Below, one piece after another: positions 9,082 to 17,564 of a stretch of 64,000 nucleotides of DNA. The notes below the pieces were generated by a model. That model ran no database searches. It was not told the origin of the DNA and saw only the letters and a list, made by a program, of their open reading frames with translations. The first letter of the stretch is position 1. Every line of letters begins with the position of its first letter. Source of the DNA: Halosimplex pelagicum (GTDB lineage: Archaea; Halobacteriota; Halobacteria; Halobacteriales; Haloarculaceae); assembly GCF_013415905.1 (NCBI RefSeq), contig NZ_CP058909.1:2294001-2358000 (forward strand), written 5' to 3'. Both the position numbers and the translations under genes were made by a program.

Positions 9082-9795
9082 ATGATTCAGCGGAAAATTC
9101 CCGGCTGGCACCGGGTACAGCGTGCCATTCTCCTATCGACGGCGCTCGGCGTGATGATCCACGAACTCGCCCACAAAGAGATGGCCGAAGAGTTCAATCT
9201 GAACGTACAGGAGGTCAAATACTTCCAAATGGAGGGTGGGAAGGCAGGCTACGTCAAGCACGATACTCCCCGAACCTACACCGGAATGGTCGCCGTTTCA
9301 ATAGCACCGTTCATTCTGAATACAGCTGTGGCCTACACCGCATTCGTGATCGGTGGTGGATACGTATTCTATCATGGCCCAAGCGCCCTCCAACACTGGG
9401 AATGGGTACTTGTCGGTGCGGACATCTGGATAGGGATCTCCGCTGCCCTCCATGCGTTCCCGAGTCGGCAGGACATCGGAAACATCTGGGCCGCTGCGAA
9501 GTCCATCTGGAAAGAAACAAAAATACCGATACTCCAACCGATCGTTGCGAAGCTCAAAAACCACAATATCGTCTTTCAACTCATTCTGTTGCCCCTTTGG
9601 ATACCGGTTCTCCTGATCCGTGGAGCAATCTTCTCGCTCTGGAACTACCGCGTGATGTTGAGCTTCCCGGTAATGGGCATTCTCGTTGTACTGGATAAAT
9701 TCAAACCATTTGGTTCGCACTTTGTGTTTACTGCGGCGCTCCTGTGGAGCTCCTACTACTCTCTGAGCTTCATCTTTCCTCACACAACCCCCTGA
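9082..9795 (+). CDS. Membrane metalloprotease-like protein (HELAH motif)
   Basis: This 237-residue integral membrane protein has about five hydrophobic segments. The first carries GVMIHELAHKEMAEE, an HExxH zinc motif (H27, E28, H31) placed inside a membrane helix, as in site-2 (M50) intramembrane proteases. A later segment, GADIWIGISAALHAFPSRQD, resembles the second M50 motif, in which an Asp supplies the third zinc ligand and a Pro-x-x-x-D follows. The substrate is unknown; family members cleave membrane-anchored regulators or clear signal-peptide remnants. The next gene, 60 nt downstream on the same strand, encodes an intramembrane aspartyl protease-like protein, so the two may act on the same envelope proteins. 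Confidence 0.65.
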   Translation: MIQRKIPGWHRVQRAILLSTALGVMIHELAHKEMAEEFNLNVQEVKYFQMEGGKAGYVKHDTPRTYTGMVAVSIAPFILNTAVAYTAFVIGGGYVFYHGPSALQHWEWVLVGADIWIGISAALHAFPSRQDIGNIWAAAKSIWKETKIPILQPIVAKLKNHNIVFQLILLPLWIPVLLIRGAIFSLWNYRVMLSFPVMGILVVLDKFKPFGSHFVFTAALLWSSYYSLSFIFPHTTP

Positions 9796-9854
9796 AAGGG
9801 TGTGAAGACATCTAAGGGCTACTTTGATATGGCCGACACCCGCTAACAGAATAT

Positions 9855-10640
9855 ATGGCCCAAGTCAGCGAGACATCTACAGTCCCGGCTTCAATCTATA
9901 CGCCCGAGGGACGGCGAACACTTCTCATCGCGATCGTTAGCACTGCCATCATCATCCCGTCCCTTCTCACCCCCTATCTGGAGCCGGTCGTCACGCTGTT
10001 CCCGATCGTAGCGATTACCGGCGTTCTCCTAGTACGGAGTGGGCGACCAGCTCGAATACCCACGTGGGTCGTCTTCAACACATTTAGCGCGTACATCATT
10101 GTCTACGCCGCCTACTCTTTCGGGACGACGTTCCAACTTGAGTTGCTGGCGCTCTTCCTGCTTGGGATGATCGTCTACGATACGCTCGGCGTCAAGGGCG
10201 GACAGATGCAGTCCGTCGCAGGCAAGATGATCCAGTACGGCGTCCCGCTGTTCGTGATGGTACCCCACAATCGGGCATTCTCGTTTGAAGCCTTCCGCGA
10301 GATCGTCAGCGAAGAAGGGCTGGAAGGACTACACGAGTCTGACCACGGTATCTCGATGCTCGGTGTCGGAGACGGGTTCCTACCAGGAGCACTCGCGGTC
10401 GCTGCAGGAAATCTCGGAACGCAGTTTGCCATCGGGCCGGTTGCAGTTTCACTACCCCAAGTAACGACTGCTCTTGGTGCGATTATCGCGTTAGGGATAC
10501 TCATGTGGGCCGAACTCCCTCGAGCCATCGCCGCGCTCATCGTTTCCGTTCCAGGGGCGCTGCTCGGGCTCGCTGTAGGGCTACTTCTTGATCCCGTCGC
10601 CCTGGAGTCTCTTACAGTGCCCCAGATCCCCTTCTTCTGA
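9855..10640 (+). CDS. Presenilin-like GxGD intramembrane aspartyl protease
   Basis: This 261-residue protein has about eight hydrophobic segments. It shows both signature motifs of the A22/presenilin-signal peptide peptidase superfamily: IVYDTLGV (catalytic D109 in a YD motif) and LGVGDGFLPGAL (catalytic D173 in a GxGD motif), 64 residues apart and each at a helix. A VPGAL near the C-terminus may stand for the PAL motif. Archaeal homologues are membrane proteases that cut within transmembrane helices. The long hydrophilic loop between the two motifs (residues 137-165) is typical. The ATG follows a GAATAT stretch 60 nt after the HELAH protease gene; the pair probably forms one transcript with the lipoprotein gene that follows. 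Confidence 0.8.
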   Translation: MAQVSETSTVPASIYTPEGRRTLLIAIVSTAIIIPSLLTPYLEPVVTLFPIVAITGVLLVRSGRPARIPTWVVFNTFSAYIIVYAAYSFGTTFQLELLALFLLGMIVYDTLGVKGGQMQSVAGKMIQYGVPLFVMVPHNRAFSFEAFREIVSEEGLEGLHESDHGISMLGVGDGFLPGALAVAAGNLGTQFAIGPVAVSLPQVTTALGAIIALGILMWAELPRAIAALIVSVPGALLGLAVGLLLDPVALESLTVPQIPFF

Positions 10641-10696
10641 GGCGGCCGCTGGAACGTCCAAAACGGTTAACTCTCCGCGATTTCCATACGCAAAGT

Positions 10697-11266
10697 ATGT
10701 GCCAGCGGATTAGCCGTCGCAAACTCCTAGCCACAACAGCAGCGTCTCTCAGCCTCGCCGGATGTATCCAGACAACCGCCAAACAATCTTGGAAGGACCA
10801 AGACGCCTACCCCGACGATGAAAATCGCAATCGGGACTGCGAAATCCGATCTTCAGGTCCCACATCGGGAAAGGTTGAGGCTACGCCAACAGAGCTCGGG
10901 TACCGACCGTTCGCCTACACCCTCTCAGGCCGTGGTGATATGCACGGAACGAACCAGCATTACAACCTCACCATCACGGCCGACAGCGACATCGAAATCA
11001 TCGGAACGAGCATCGACGATCCGGTGAATTCGGTACTGGGTAGCGATAGTTCGACGTTCAACCGCCCAGACGACTCTGATATCATCGAAGAGCAGACCCT
11101 ATCGAAGGAAGAAACGTACCAAGAGATGTGGCAGGTGCCAGATGGGGAAACCCACACTGTTCTAATCATTCCCGATGGCGAGATGGACGGCTCAATAACC
11201 GTGGAAATGGACATCGGCTGTTCTTACTACCTACCGTTAGAAGAATACAAAAACCAAACCGAGTAG
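10697..11266 (+). CDS. Tat-exported lipoprotein, unknown function
   Basis: The N-terminus reads SRRKLLATTAASLSLAGC: a twin-arginine motif, a short hydrophobic core and a lipobox ending in Cys. It should therefore be exported folded through Tat and lipid-anchored at the outer face of the membrane. The mature 167 residues look like a beta-sandwich (FAYTLSGRGDM, YNLTITADSDIEIIG, HTVLIIPDG, GSITVEMDIGCSYYL) with an emp24/immunoglobulin-like feel, but I cannot name the family. It lies 56 nt downstream of the presenilin-like gene and ends one base before the convergent gene on the minus strand. Confidence 0.7.
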   Translation: MCQRISRRKLLATTAASLSLAGCIQTTAKQSWKDQDAYPDDENRNRDCEIRSSGPTSGKVEATPTELGYRPFAYTLSGRGDMHGTNQHYNLTITADSDIEIIGTSIDDPVNSVLGSDSSTFNRPDDSDIIEEQTLSKEETYQEMWQVPDGETHTVLIIPDGEMDGSITVEMDIGCSYYLPLEEYKNQTE

Positions 11267-11267
11267 T

Positions 11268-11804
11268 TCAGAGGGGAGCCAGCGAGTTGTCGATGTTGAT
11301 GCGTTCATCCTTATCCTGATCGTCGATCGAGACGATATCTTCGCGGGAGATGTACCCCTGGAGACTAACCAACGGGGTCCCATACTCCTTCATCAGGTCA
11401 ATGCCGAGTTCAACATACTCGGGGGATAGGATAGTGACAGAATTCAGAATCGGGTTGATCTCCTGAAGCCCGTTTACTGTCTGCTGGAGGCCGTTGAGTG
11501 TATCCCACAGCACTCTAAGAGGATCGTTTCCTTCCTCGGATTCAAACTCAAGTCGTTTTGATCTGGGGTACGGCCCCGGCCCGACGTGCGGAAGGTCCTC
11601 ATACTCCCTGAACAGGAATTCACTGAAAACCTGCCCGTACACGAATTCCTTGATTTGGGAAATGATGAGGTAGAGGCGGATAGGCGGGGTTATGTCCTCA
11701 GATTCTGGGATGAATTGTGCAGTCACGACCGGGGGCCGACTGTAAGTGTCCACATCCTTATGTAATTCCGGGTCACTTCCAGGGCCATGCCTACGATTTG
11801 ACAT
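11268..11804 (-). CDS. Hypothetical protein
   Basis: This 178-residue protein belongs to no family I recognise. ATG 11804 was chosen over 11864 because a TATA-like TTTTTAGTA lies about 30 nt before it on the minus strand, fitting a leaderless start, and because the upstream 20 residues look like untranslated leader. The sequence contains IRLYLIISQIKEFVYGQVFSEFLF, which may be a helix buried in a globular domain rather than a membrane span, and a later stretch (LNGLQQTVNGLQEINPILNSV) with heptad-like spacing that could form a short coiled coil. Confidence 0.6.
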   Translation of the reverse strand: MSNRRHGPGSDPELHKDVDTYSRPPVVTAQFIPESEDITPPIRLYLIISQIKEFVYGQVFSEFLFREYEDLPHVGPGPYPRSKRLEFESEEGNDPLRVLWDTLNGLQQTVNGLQEINPILNSVTILSPEYVELGIDLMKEYGTPLVSLQGYISREDIVSIDDQDKDERINIDNSLAPL

Positions 11805-11864
11805 TGTATACGTAATTGGAGGATTGCGACGACCTACTAAAAACCTATCGGGGGGCAACGACAA

Positions 11865-12083
11865 TTCGTACAGCCGGATAGGATATTTGAAAATCCGTTT
11901 TTATCCCCCAAGTGAAAAGTGAGAGTGCGAATAGAAAGAAAACCTTGACCAACCCAAACTACTACACGGTTCGACGCATAGTTCCGGTGAAGCCAAAGAG
12001 AAAAGCGCCGATCGAACACGCCAGTGTTCACCCGATAAAGCAGCTGCATTGCCGAAAGCCAAGACATAGAGCACGAATCCACT
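11865..12083 (+). promoter_or_regulatory. Long leader region upstream of nrdJ with GAACAC dyad
   Basis: A TATA-like GTTTTTATCC at 11899-11908 would give a leader of roughly 150 nt before the ribonucleotide reductase ATG. Inside it, GAACAC (12014-12019), a CGCCA-type spacer and GTGTTC (12024-12029) form a perfect 6-bp dyad, a plausible operator. I see no recognisable cobalamin riboswitch core. The same interval carries the minus-strand promoter of the 178-residue gene. Confidence 0.45.
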
Positions 12084-15000
12084 ATGCAAGACCAGTTAGA
12101 AGCGAAAGAACTCAGCATCCCTGTTCAACGGGTCACAGGAGAGACGGTCGAAGACCGACTCACGGAAACGGTTCTTAACCACACCCTCCCAGAACGGTAC
12201 CTGAACAAGGACGAAGACGGGAACGTCGTGGAAGAGCCAGCCGAAATGTTCGAACGGGTCGCAAAAAACCTCGCCGTCGCCGAGGTCGTCCACGAATCCA
12301 ACAAGCTCGGAATCGAAGTCTGGGTGACGCCCGACCAGATCAAGCCGAACCATCCTCGCCGTGGGGAACTCGCAGCAGAAGTGTTCGGGTTCGACGGTCG
12401 AACCTTCGAGAGTCTCGAAGAAGTCCCCGACGACTTGGAAGACGCGGAACCGGACCTCCTCGATGAAACGGTCGAACTGACCGAAAAGAACGCCAGCAAG
12501 TTCGCGTACGACACGCTCGTACCCGAGCTGGAAAACGAGGACCTCAAAGATCACGTCGTCGGAATCAAAAACGAGTTCGAAGACCTACTCAAGCACCTCG
12601 ACTGGATGCCGAACAGCCCGGCGCTGATGAACGCCGGCGACGAACTCCAGCAACTCGCAGCGTGTTTCGTGATGTCTCCCGATGACGACATCGACAACAT
12701 CTACGACACGTCGCGAAAAGCGGCCAACACGTTCCAATCGGGAGGTGGCGTCGGCTACGCCTTCTGGAGGCTCCGACCCTACGGCGACGTCGTCGGTTCT
12801 ACCGGCGGCATCGCGTCTGGACCGATTACCTTCATGCGATCCTTCGATGGGATGTGCGAGACGATCGCTCAAGGCGGCACCCGTCGCGGTGCTCAGATGG
12901 GCGTGATGCGAGTTACACACCCAGACGTGATCCAGTTCATCCACTCCAAGAACAAGGACGTCTCTCTCGCGCACACCCTCCGACTGAACGACCCAGACGA
13001 CTTCACGCACAGTAGCTTCATCGAGGCGCTCGATGAAGCCCGTGGCCTGATCGACGAAGATGGGAACGTCCCACGGCACCTACGGAACGCCGCTGAAGGG
13101 CATCTCTCAAACTTCAACATCAGCGTCGGGGTCACCAGCAAGTTCATGCAGGCTGTCAAAAACGACGAAGACTACGAACTCATCAACCCACGCACCGGCG
13201 AACCACACATCGCAACAGAGGAGACCAAGGAACTCTACGAACGGTTCGACCTCAGCGACTACGTGGAGGTTGGCGAAGAACTCACGCTGCCTGCGCGTGA
13301 AGTCTGGGACAGAATCGCCGACGGCGCTCACGAGAACGGCGAACCGGGAATCCTGATGCTCGACCGGGCGAACGAGCAGCACGCCTTCCCCGTCGAGTCG
13401 TCACCCGGCCCGGAACACGACGAACACGAGATCCTCGCAAGTAACCCCTGCGGTGAGCAGTTTTTGGAAGAGTACGAAGCCTGTAACCTCGGCCACATCA
13501 ACCTCTCAACATCAGTCGCAGAAGAACCGGGCTACAAGAACTCCATCTACGAACTGGAGGGCATCACCAGCAAGCCAACAGCCCGCGACTTCCGCGAGTG
13601 GCACAGTCAAGAGTGTGCCCAAGGCTACGACGGGCCTCGCGACGACCCCGAACACATCAAGAAGTTCCTAGATCAAGCACTCAACTGGGAAGACCTCAAC
13701 AGACGGATCGACCTCGGACTGCGGTTCCTCGAGAACGTCTGTACGATGTCGGACTTCCCCGTGCCGAAGATCGAGGAGACGGTCCGAAAGAACCGCAAGG
13801 TGGGCCTCGGAATCATGGGGCTCGCCCAAATGTTCGTCCAGCTCGGCCTCAAGTACGGAGAACCGGCTGCCAACGAGGTCACAAAGCAGTTGATGATCTA
13901 CATCAACCGCCGAGCGAAGACCAAGAGCCACGAACTCGCCGTGGAGCAGGAACGTGGCTCCTTCGAGAACCACGATGACTCGAAGTACGCCAACCCGGTC
14001 GAGTACAAGGAGTGGTTCGAACACCAGACCGGCGAGAAGGCCGAAGACTGGGAAGACGGCTATCCGATTCGGAACTACAACGTGACCACCATCGCCCCGA
14101 CTGGCACTACCAGCCAGATCGGACGGACAAGCGGTGGTTGCGAGCCGATCTTCTCCGTCGTGAACTTCCGTAGCAGTAGTGATGACATCCACGACGGCGA
14201 ACTGTACGTCGAGATGGACGACTACTTCAAGGAAGTTCTCGAAGCCAACGGAATCGACAGCGGGGAGGTGAAAGAAGAAGCCACTGAACAGATGAACAAC
14301 GAGGAGTACAACGGCATCCAGGGACTCTCAACGGTCCCGGACGCCCTCTCCGAGCTGTTCATCACCACAAAGGACCTCACGGCCAAGCAACACGCGCAGG
14401 TCCAATGTGCGGCGCAGAAAGGCGTAGACAGCAGTATCAGCAAGACGATCAACGCGCCCAGTGACGCCACCCTCGAAGAGACGAAGGAGGTCCTAATGTA
14501 CGTGTACGACCACGGCGGCAAGGGAGTCACGTACTATCGCGACGGTTCCAGGTCGAAACAGGTGAAGACCACGCGAAAGCAGAACACGGAGTTCAGCGAC
14601 CTCGACGAAGAGAACGCCGCCGAAGTCATCTTGGAACAGATCCGAGAGACCTTCGACGAGTCCATCTTCGACTTCCTCAGCGACGAATCCGTCCAAGAAG
14701 AAATCAACGGCGACGTGAAGAAGATCATCAACCTCATCGACGAGGAGAAGCTCCCTGGTGGCTACGCGCTGACCCGAGCACGACCGAAGACGCTCCACAG
14801 CGCCACGACGAAGATCTCTACCGGGTACGGCGAGATCTTCATCAACATCACGTACGACGACAACGGCGACCCGTTCGAGACGTTCATCAACACCGGCAAG
14901 TCGGGCGGACTCTTCGCGTCTGACTCCGAAGCGATCGGCAAGGTAGTCTCCGTGGCGCTCCGAAGTGGGGTCCCACCGGAAGAGATCATCGACGTCCTCG

Positions 15001-15326
15001 AGAACATCCGTGCCCCCAAGCGCGGGTGGGACGAGGGAGAACAAATCGAATCGATACCGGACGCCGTCGCGACCGCACTGAAGCGGTTCCAGCGTGGCGA
15101 ACTGTTCGACGAAGAACCACAACAGCAGCAACAGCTCGATACTATCGTCGACAACGCGGAGAACGGGAAGAGTCCCGAAAGTGACGGGAACGCTCAGGAA
15201 AACGAAGAGCGAGTGAGTCCCGTTGAGCACGGCGAGTCTCCGAAGTGTCCCAGCTGCGGAGAGGACGCGCTGTACTACTCAGAAGGCTGCAAAACGTGCG
15301 ACGACTGCGGATGGAGCGAATGCTGA
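12084..15326 (+). CDS. nrdJ: Adenosylcobalamin-dependent ribonucleotide reductase (class II)
   Basis: This 1080-residue enzyme reduces ribonucleotides to deoxyribonucleotides using a B12-generated thiyl radical. Visible landmarks are an ATP-cone-like N-terminus with the VPVQRVTG-type start, LAACFVMSP with the redox Cys (C194), FQSGGGVGYAFWRLRP, RGAQMGVM, the catalytic NPCGE loop at residues 454-458 (radical-bearing C456 and proton-relay E458), LGIMGLAQMF, APTGTTSQI and GVTYYRDGSR. A C-terminal zinc ribbon (CPSCG...CKTCDDCGWSEC) provides the re-reducing cysteines. The length agrees with chromosomal haloarchaeal NrdJ, with no intein. An element-borne copy would raise dNTP supply during its own replication; a complementing host gene cannot be judged here. 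Confidence 0.95.
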   Translation: MQDQLEAKELSIPVQRVTGETVEDRLTETVLNHTLPERYLNKDEDGNVVEEPAEMFERVAKNLAVAEVVHESNKLGIEVWVTPDQIKPNHPRRGELAAEVFGFDGRTFESLEEVPDDLEDAEPDLLDETVELTEKNASKFAYDTLVPELENEDLKDHVVGIKNEFEDLLKHLDWMPNSPALMNAGDELQQLAACFVMSPDDDIDNIYDTSRKAANTFQSGGGVGYAFWRLRPYGDVVGSTGGIASGPITFMRSFDGMCETIAQGGTRRGAQMGVMRVTHPDVIQFIHSKNKDVSLAHTLRLNDPDDFTHSSFIEALDEARGLIDEDGNVPRHLRNAAEGHLSNFNISVGVTSKFMQAVKNDEDYELINPRTGEPHIATEETKELYERFDLSDYVEVGEELTLPAREVWDRIADGAHENGEPGILMLDRANEQHAFPVESSPGPEHDEHEILASNPCGEQFLEEYEACNLGHINLSTSVAEEPGYKNSIYELEGITSKPTARDFREWHSQECAQGYDGPRDDPEHIKKFLDQALNWEDLNRRIDLGLRFLENVCTMSDFPVPKIEETVRKNRKVGLGIMGLAQMFVQLGLKYGEPAANEVTKQLMIYINRRAKTKSHELAVEQERGSFENHDDSKYANPVEYKEWFEHQTGEKAEDWEDGYPIRNYNVTTIAPTGTTSQIGRTSGGCEPIFSVVNFRSSSDDIHDGELYVEMDDYFKEVLEANGIDSGEVKEEATEQMNNEEYNGIQGLSTVPDALSELFITTKDLTAKQHAQVQCAAQKGVDSSISKTINAPSDATLEETKEVLMYVYDHGGKGVTYYRDGSRSKQVKTTRKQNTEFSDLDEENAAEVILEQIRETFDESIFDFLSDESVQEEINGDVKKIINLIDEEKLPGGYALTRARPKTLHSATTKISTGYGEIFINITYDDNGDPFETFINTGKSGGLFASDSEAIGKVVSVALRSGVPPEEIIDVLENIRAPKRGWDEGEQIESIPDAVATALKRFQRGELFDEEPQQQQQLDTIVDNAENGKSPESDGNAQENEERVSPVEHGESPKCPSCGEDALYYSEGCKTCDDCGWSEC

Positions 15327-15346
15327 GAAACTAACCGCTATCCCTT

Positions 15347-15979
15347 CTACTCCGCTTCTTCGACGCTAACTGTGATGTTTTGACCGTTCTCGACCGTCTG
15401 GTTTAGGTCAACGGGTTCACCATCGACGGTGACTGCGATCTCGGGGTTGGTAAGGTTCTTTGTGTACTTCCCGCTGATCGTAGCAGGTGGCTCTGAATCA
15501 TTGACCAAGCTGAGGCCGTAGAGAGCATCCCGTACCGTATATCTGTAATCAGTCGGCACGTTCATCCGCCACGTCCCCGTCTCATTTTCAACATAGAAGT
15601 ACTTCGTCCCGTCTAATTCAGACGCAGGGACCTGCTCTCCCCCGACTTCGACACTCATCTGCCCATGTTCATAGACCCATTCAGTACCACCGTCACCACC
15701 AGTGTCACCACCAGCCGATGAACCACCCATTACCGCAACGGCACCGAGACCAATGATGAATACGAGGGCCGCAGCAGAAGCACCGATCGTGATAGGCTTG
15801 AACCGATAGTTGTCCTCCCGCATTTTGTCAAGGTCACCATCCCATTTCTTCTCAAGTTTCCGCTCATCTACAGAGGATACTTCGTCGATATGCTCCTCTG
15901 CTAAGTGTGTGAGGTAAGCCTGTTCAACATCTTCATCTGAGTCATCTATGTGTGACTCACAGTAGTCGCAATCGGGCAT
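15347..15979 (-). CDS. Zinc-finger membrane protein
   Basis: ATG 15979 is preferred to 16039 because translation then begins MPDCDYCESHIDD, placing a C2H2-like finger (C4, C7 with HLAEEH ligands at about residues 28-33) at the very N-terminus, as in many small haloarchaeal proteins. After about 65 charged residues comes one transmembrane helix (ITIGASAAALVFIIGLGAVAVMGG), then a Gly-rich linker and an outside domain of about 120 residues with several Asn-X-Ser/Thr sequons. The predicted topology is a cytoplasmic zinc finger with an extracellular sensor-like domain. No partner or ligand is evident. It is divergent from the gene at 16088. Confidence 0.65.
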   Translation of the reverse strand: MPDCDYCESHIDDSDEDVEQAYLTHLAEEHIDEVSSVDERKLEKKWDGDLDKMREDNYRFKPITIGASAAALVFIIGLGAVAVMGGSSAGGDTGGDGGTEWVYEHGQMSVEVGGEQVPASELDGTKYFYVENETGTWRMNVPTDYRYTVRDALYGLSLVNDSEPPATISGKYTKNLTNPEIAVTVDGEPVDLNQTVENGQNITVSVEEAE

Positions 15980-16059
15980 ACCCGTAGATGAGAGTGTACC
16001 GTTACAAAAGGTTTTGCTCCGTCGCAGATCCGAACTCAAACTCCCTCACTGTAGAGAAT

Positions 16060-16067
16060 GTTTTTAT
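16060..16067 (+). promoter_or_regulatory. TATA element, leaderless promoter
   Basis: GTTTTTAT is centred about 25 nt upstream of ATG 16088. Confidence 0.6.
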
Positions 16068-16087
16068 CTGGCGGATAGAGTGACCCA

Positions 16088-16648
16088 ATGTCTTCGGAAC
16101 ATGGTGGAGTTGACAGGCAAGTAAGTCAAGAATCAACCCACGAACCTGACGAAACTCGAACAGAGGAGGAAAAATCGCTGAAGGCGGAGATTCCCAGTAG
16201 GCTGCCCAGCTGCTTGGATGGATCTATCAACGAGGGAGCTGACCGTTGGTTCCAGTACCAAGGAGAGCTACTCTTCGACCGGGCTGAGATACGAGACATC
16301 TCAAAGCGGTTGTTCCTAATCTCCGAGATGGAATTCGAGCGTGCTGAGAACGTCGAAACAGAAATCCAGTGGTGGAAGACTATAGACTTCATCGATGAGG
16401 TAGAGCAGCGGTGGGAAAAAGCGACTGAAGACCACTCGTTCCTCGTCGCTGTTCCTACGCCAGACATCGAACAACAGTCCGACCCACGCAGAGCGATAAT
16501 CAAGGTGGACTACCACTATCACAAACGGGAAATTCGCACGGTACAGGAGTGGAAGCGGGACCAGATTCTCGCTACACTCCGAGAATTCGACTACTGGGTC
16601 TACCATACGAAGGTCATCAAGCCAGCATTAGAATCGGTTGCTGAGTAG
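16088..16648 (+). CDS. Hypothetical protein
   Basis: This 186-residue protein is not assignable to a family. The first 35 residues are acidic and disordered. The rest appears globular and alpha/beta, with many aromatic residues (RWFQYQGELLF, IQWWKTIDFIDEVEQRW, DYHYHKREIRTVQEWKRDQIL, DYWVYHTKVIKP). No cysteines suggestive of metal binding and no membrane segment are present. It has its own leaderless-type promoter and a spacer of 100 bp before the next gene. Confidence 0.6.
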   Translation: MSSEHGGVDRQVSQESTHEPDETRTEEEKSLKAEIPSRLPSCLDGSINEGADRWFQYQGELLFDRAEIRDISKRLFLISEMEFERAENVETEIQWWKTIDFIDEVEQRWEKATEDHSFLVAVPTPDIEQQSDPRRAIIKVDYHYHKREIRTVQEWKRDQILATLREFDYWVYHTKVIKPALESVAE

Positions 16649-16705
16649 GTCGAGAAGTTGTTTTTACCTCTCGGACTCGAATGAGAGAGTTCATAGGTAG
16701 AATAG

Positions 16706-16721
16706 CTCAGGAAATCCTGAG
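16706..16721. promoter_or_regulatory. Perfect palindromic operator-like site
   Basis: CTCAGGA-AA-TCCTGAG is a perfect 7-bp dyad with a 2-bp centre, too tight to be a hairpin loop and therefore more like a dimeric repressor site. It lies between a TATA-like GTTTTTACC (about 16661-16669) and ATG 16749, that is, downstream of the expected transcription start. Confidence 0.55.
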
Positions 16722-16748
16722 AGTACCCAAACACAACCCCATTCACAT

Positions 16749-17135
16749 ATGGCAACAGATACGCTTGACAACCTGGACGAAGGCGACTACGTGCATAGCG
16801 AGGAAACCGGCGAAGTCTACGAGGTAGAAGAAATCGACGTAGAGTTCAGCGACGATGGAATCCCCACCGGGACAGTCACCTTCCGCGATGGGGACTCAAC
16901 GTTCACGCGAAACGCAGAAGAAGTCGACTACGAACTTCATGACCTCATTCTCGCGGTCGTCGACGAAGACGTGATCAACCACGCCGAACAGATCCTCGTC
17001 TCCTTCGCGGAGCAAGAGATCGGCAACTACATTCAGCGGCTGGGAGTGAACCACGACTACAACGGTATCGAAGAAGTGGAAACGCTCCGGGACATCAAGG
17101 CGGCAGCATTCCTCGATCGTCGCTCCAGAGAATAA
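16749..17135 (+). CDS. Hypothetical acidic protein
   Basis: This 128-residue protein begins with a small beta-rich module (LDEGDYVHSEETGEVYEVEEIDVEFSDDGIPTGTVTFRDGDSTFTRNAEEV) that resembles an SH3-like or KOW-like barrel, followed by a helical half (LILAVVDEDVINHAEQILVSFAEQEIGNYIQRL). I do not recognise a named family. It is the first of three tightly packed genes (3-bp gap, then a 1-bp overlap) and follows the CTCAGGA palindrome, so the three are likely one operon. Confidence 0.6.
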   Translation: MATDTLDNLDEGDYVHSEETGEVYEVEEIDVEFSDDGIPTGTVTFRDGDSTFTRNAEEVDYELHDLILAVVDEDVINHAEQILVSFAEQEIGNYIQRLGVNHDYNGIEEVETLRDIKAAAFLDRRSRE

Positions 17136-17138
17136 ACG

Positions 17139-17564
17139 ATGCTAGAACACAGTACATCTCCCAGTTTCTCAGACAGAGAACGGAACAGGATCATCACCGA
17201 CATCATGCACTGGAAATGTGAACTGGAGAACGACCAAGACTTCCCACCTGAAAAGTTCCAGGCGTTCGTCAACAAGCTTCGGTCGATGGACGATGCCGAA
17301 CTGAAGGGGTTCTGGAAAGACCACGTCGGGGAGTGGCTAGCGTCACGGGACGACCTCAATTTCGAGCCCGAGACAGAGAAGTTGAAAATCGTCGAGTGGC
17401 ACGATGTTCTCACAGCATCCCTGAACGGCGTAGAGCCACCCGAAAGCGGCGACTTCGACGACTGGTTGGACAGTCAGTTCGAGAAACTCATCAGCGGTGA
17501 ACAGACCGACTACGGATACGTGGTCAACGTCGACGTTCAGCCACGGTCAAGTGGTGTTGCCTAA
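17139..17564 (+). CDS. Hypothetical protein
   Basis: This 141-residue, mostly helical, soluble protein carries Trp-rich patches (MHWKCELENDQDFPPEKFQAF, LKGFWKDHVGEWLA, VEWHDVLTAS). No cofactor motif or membrane helix is visible. It begins 3 bp after the stop of the preceding gene, and its TAA overlaps the ATG of the next, which suggests translational coupling. The family is unknown. Confidence 0.6.
   Translation: MLEHSTSPSFSDRERNRIITDIMHWKCELENDQDFPPEKFQAFVNKLRSMDDAELKGFWKDHVGEWLASRDDLNFEPETEKLKIVEWHDVLTASLNGVEPPESGDFDDWLDSQFEKLISGEQTDYGYVVNVDVQPRSSGVA

Noticed and set aside
11865..12083. Cobalamin riboswitch ahead of the B12-dependent reductase
   Set aside because: No B12-box-like conserved core could be found in the leader; only a short dyad is present.
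12084..15326. Intein in the ribonucleotide reductase, common in haloarchaea
   Set aside because: The protein has normal length and all motifs are contiguous, with no Cys...His-Asn splice junctions.
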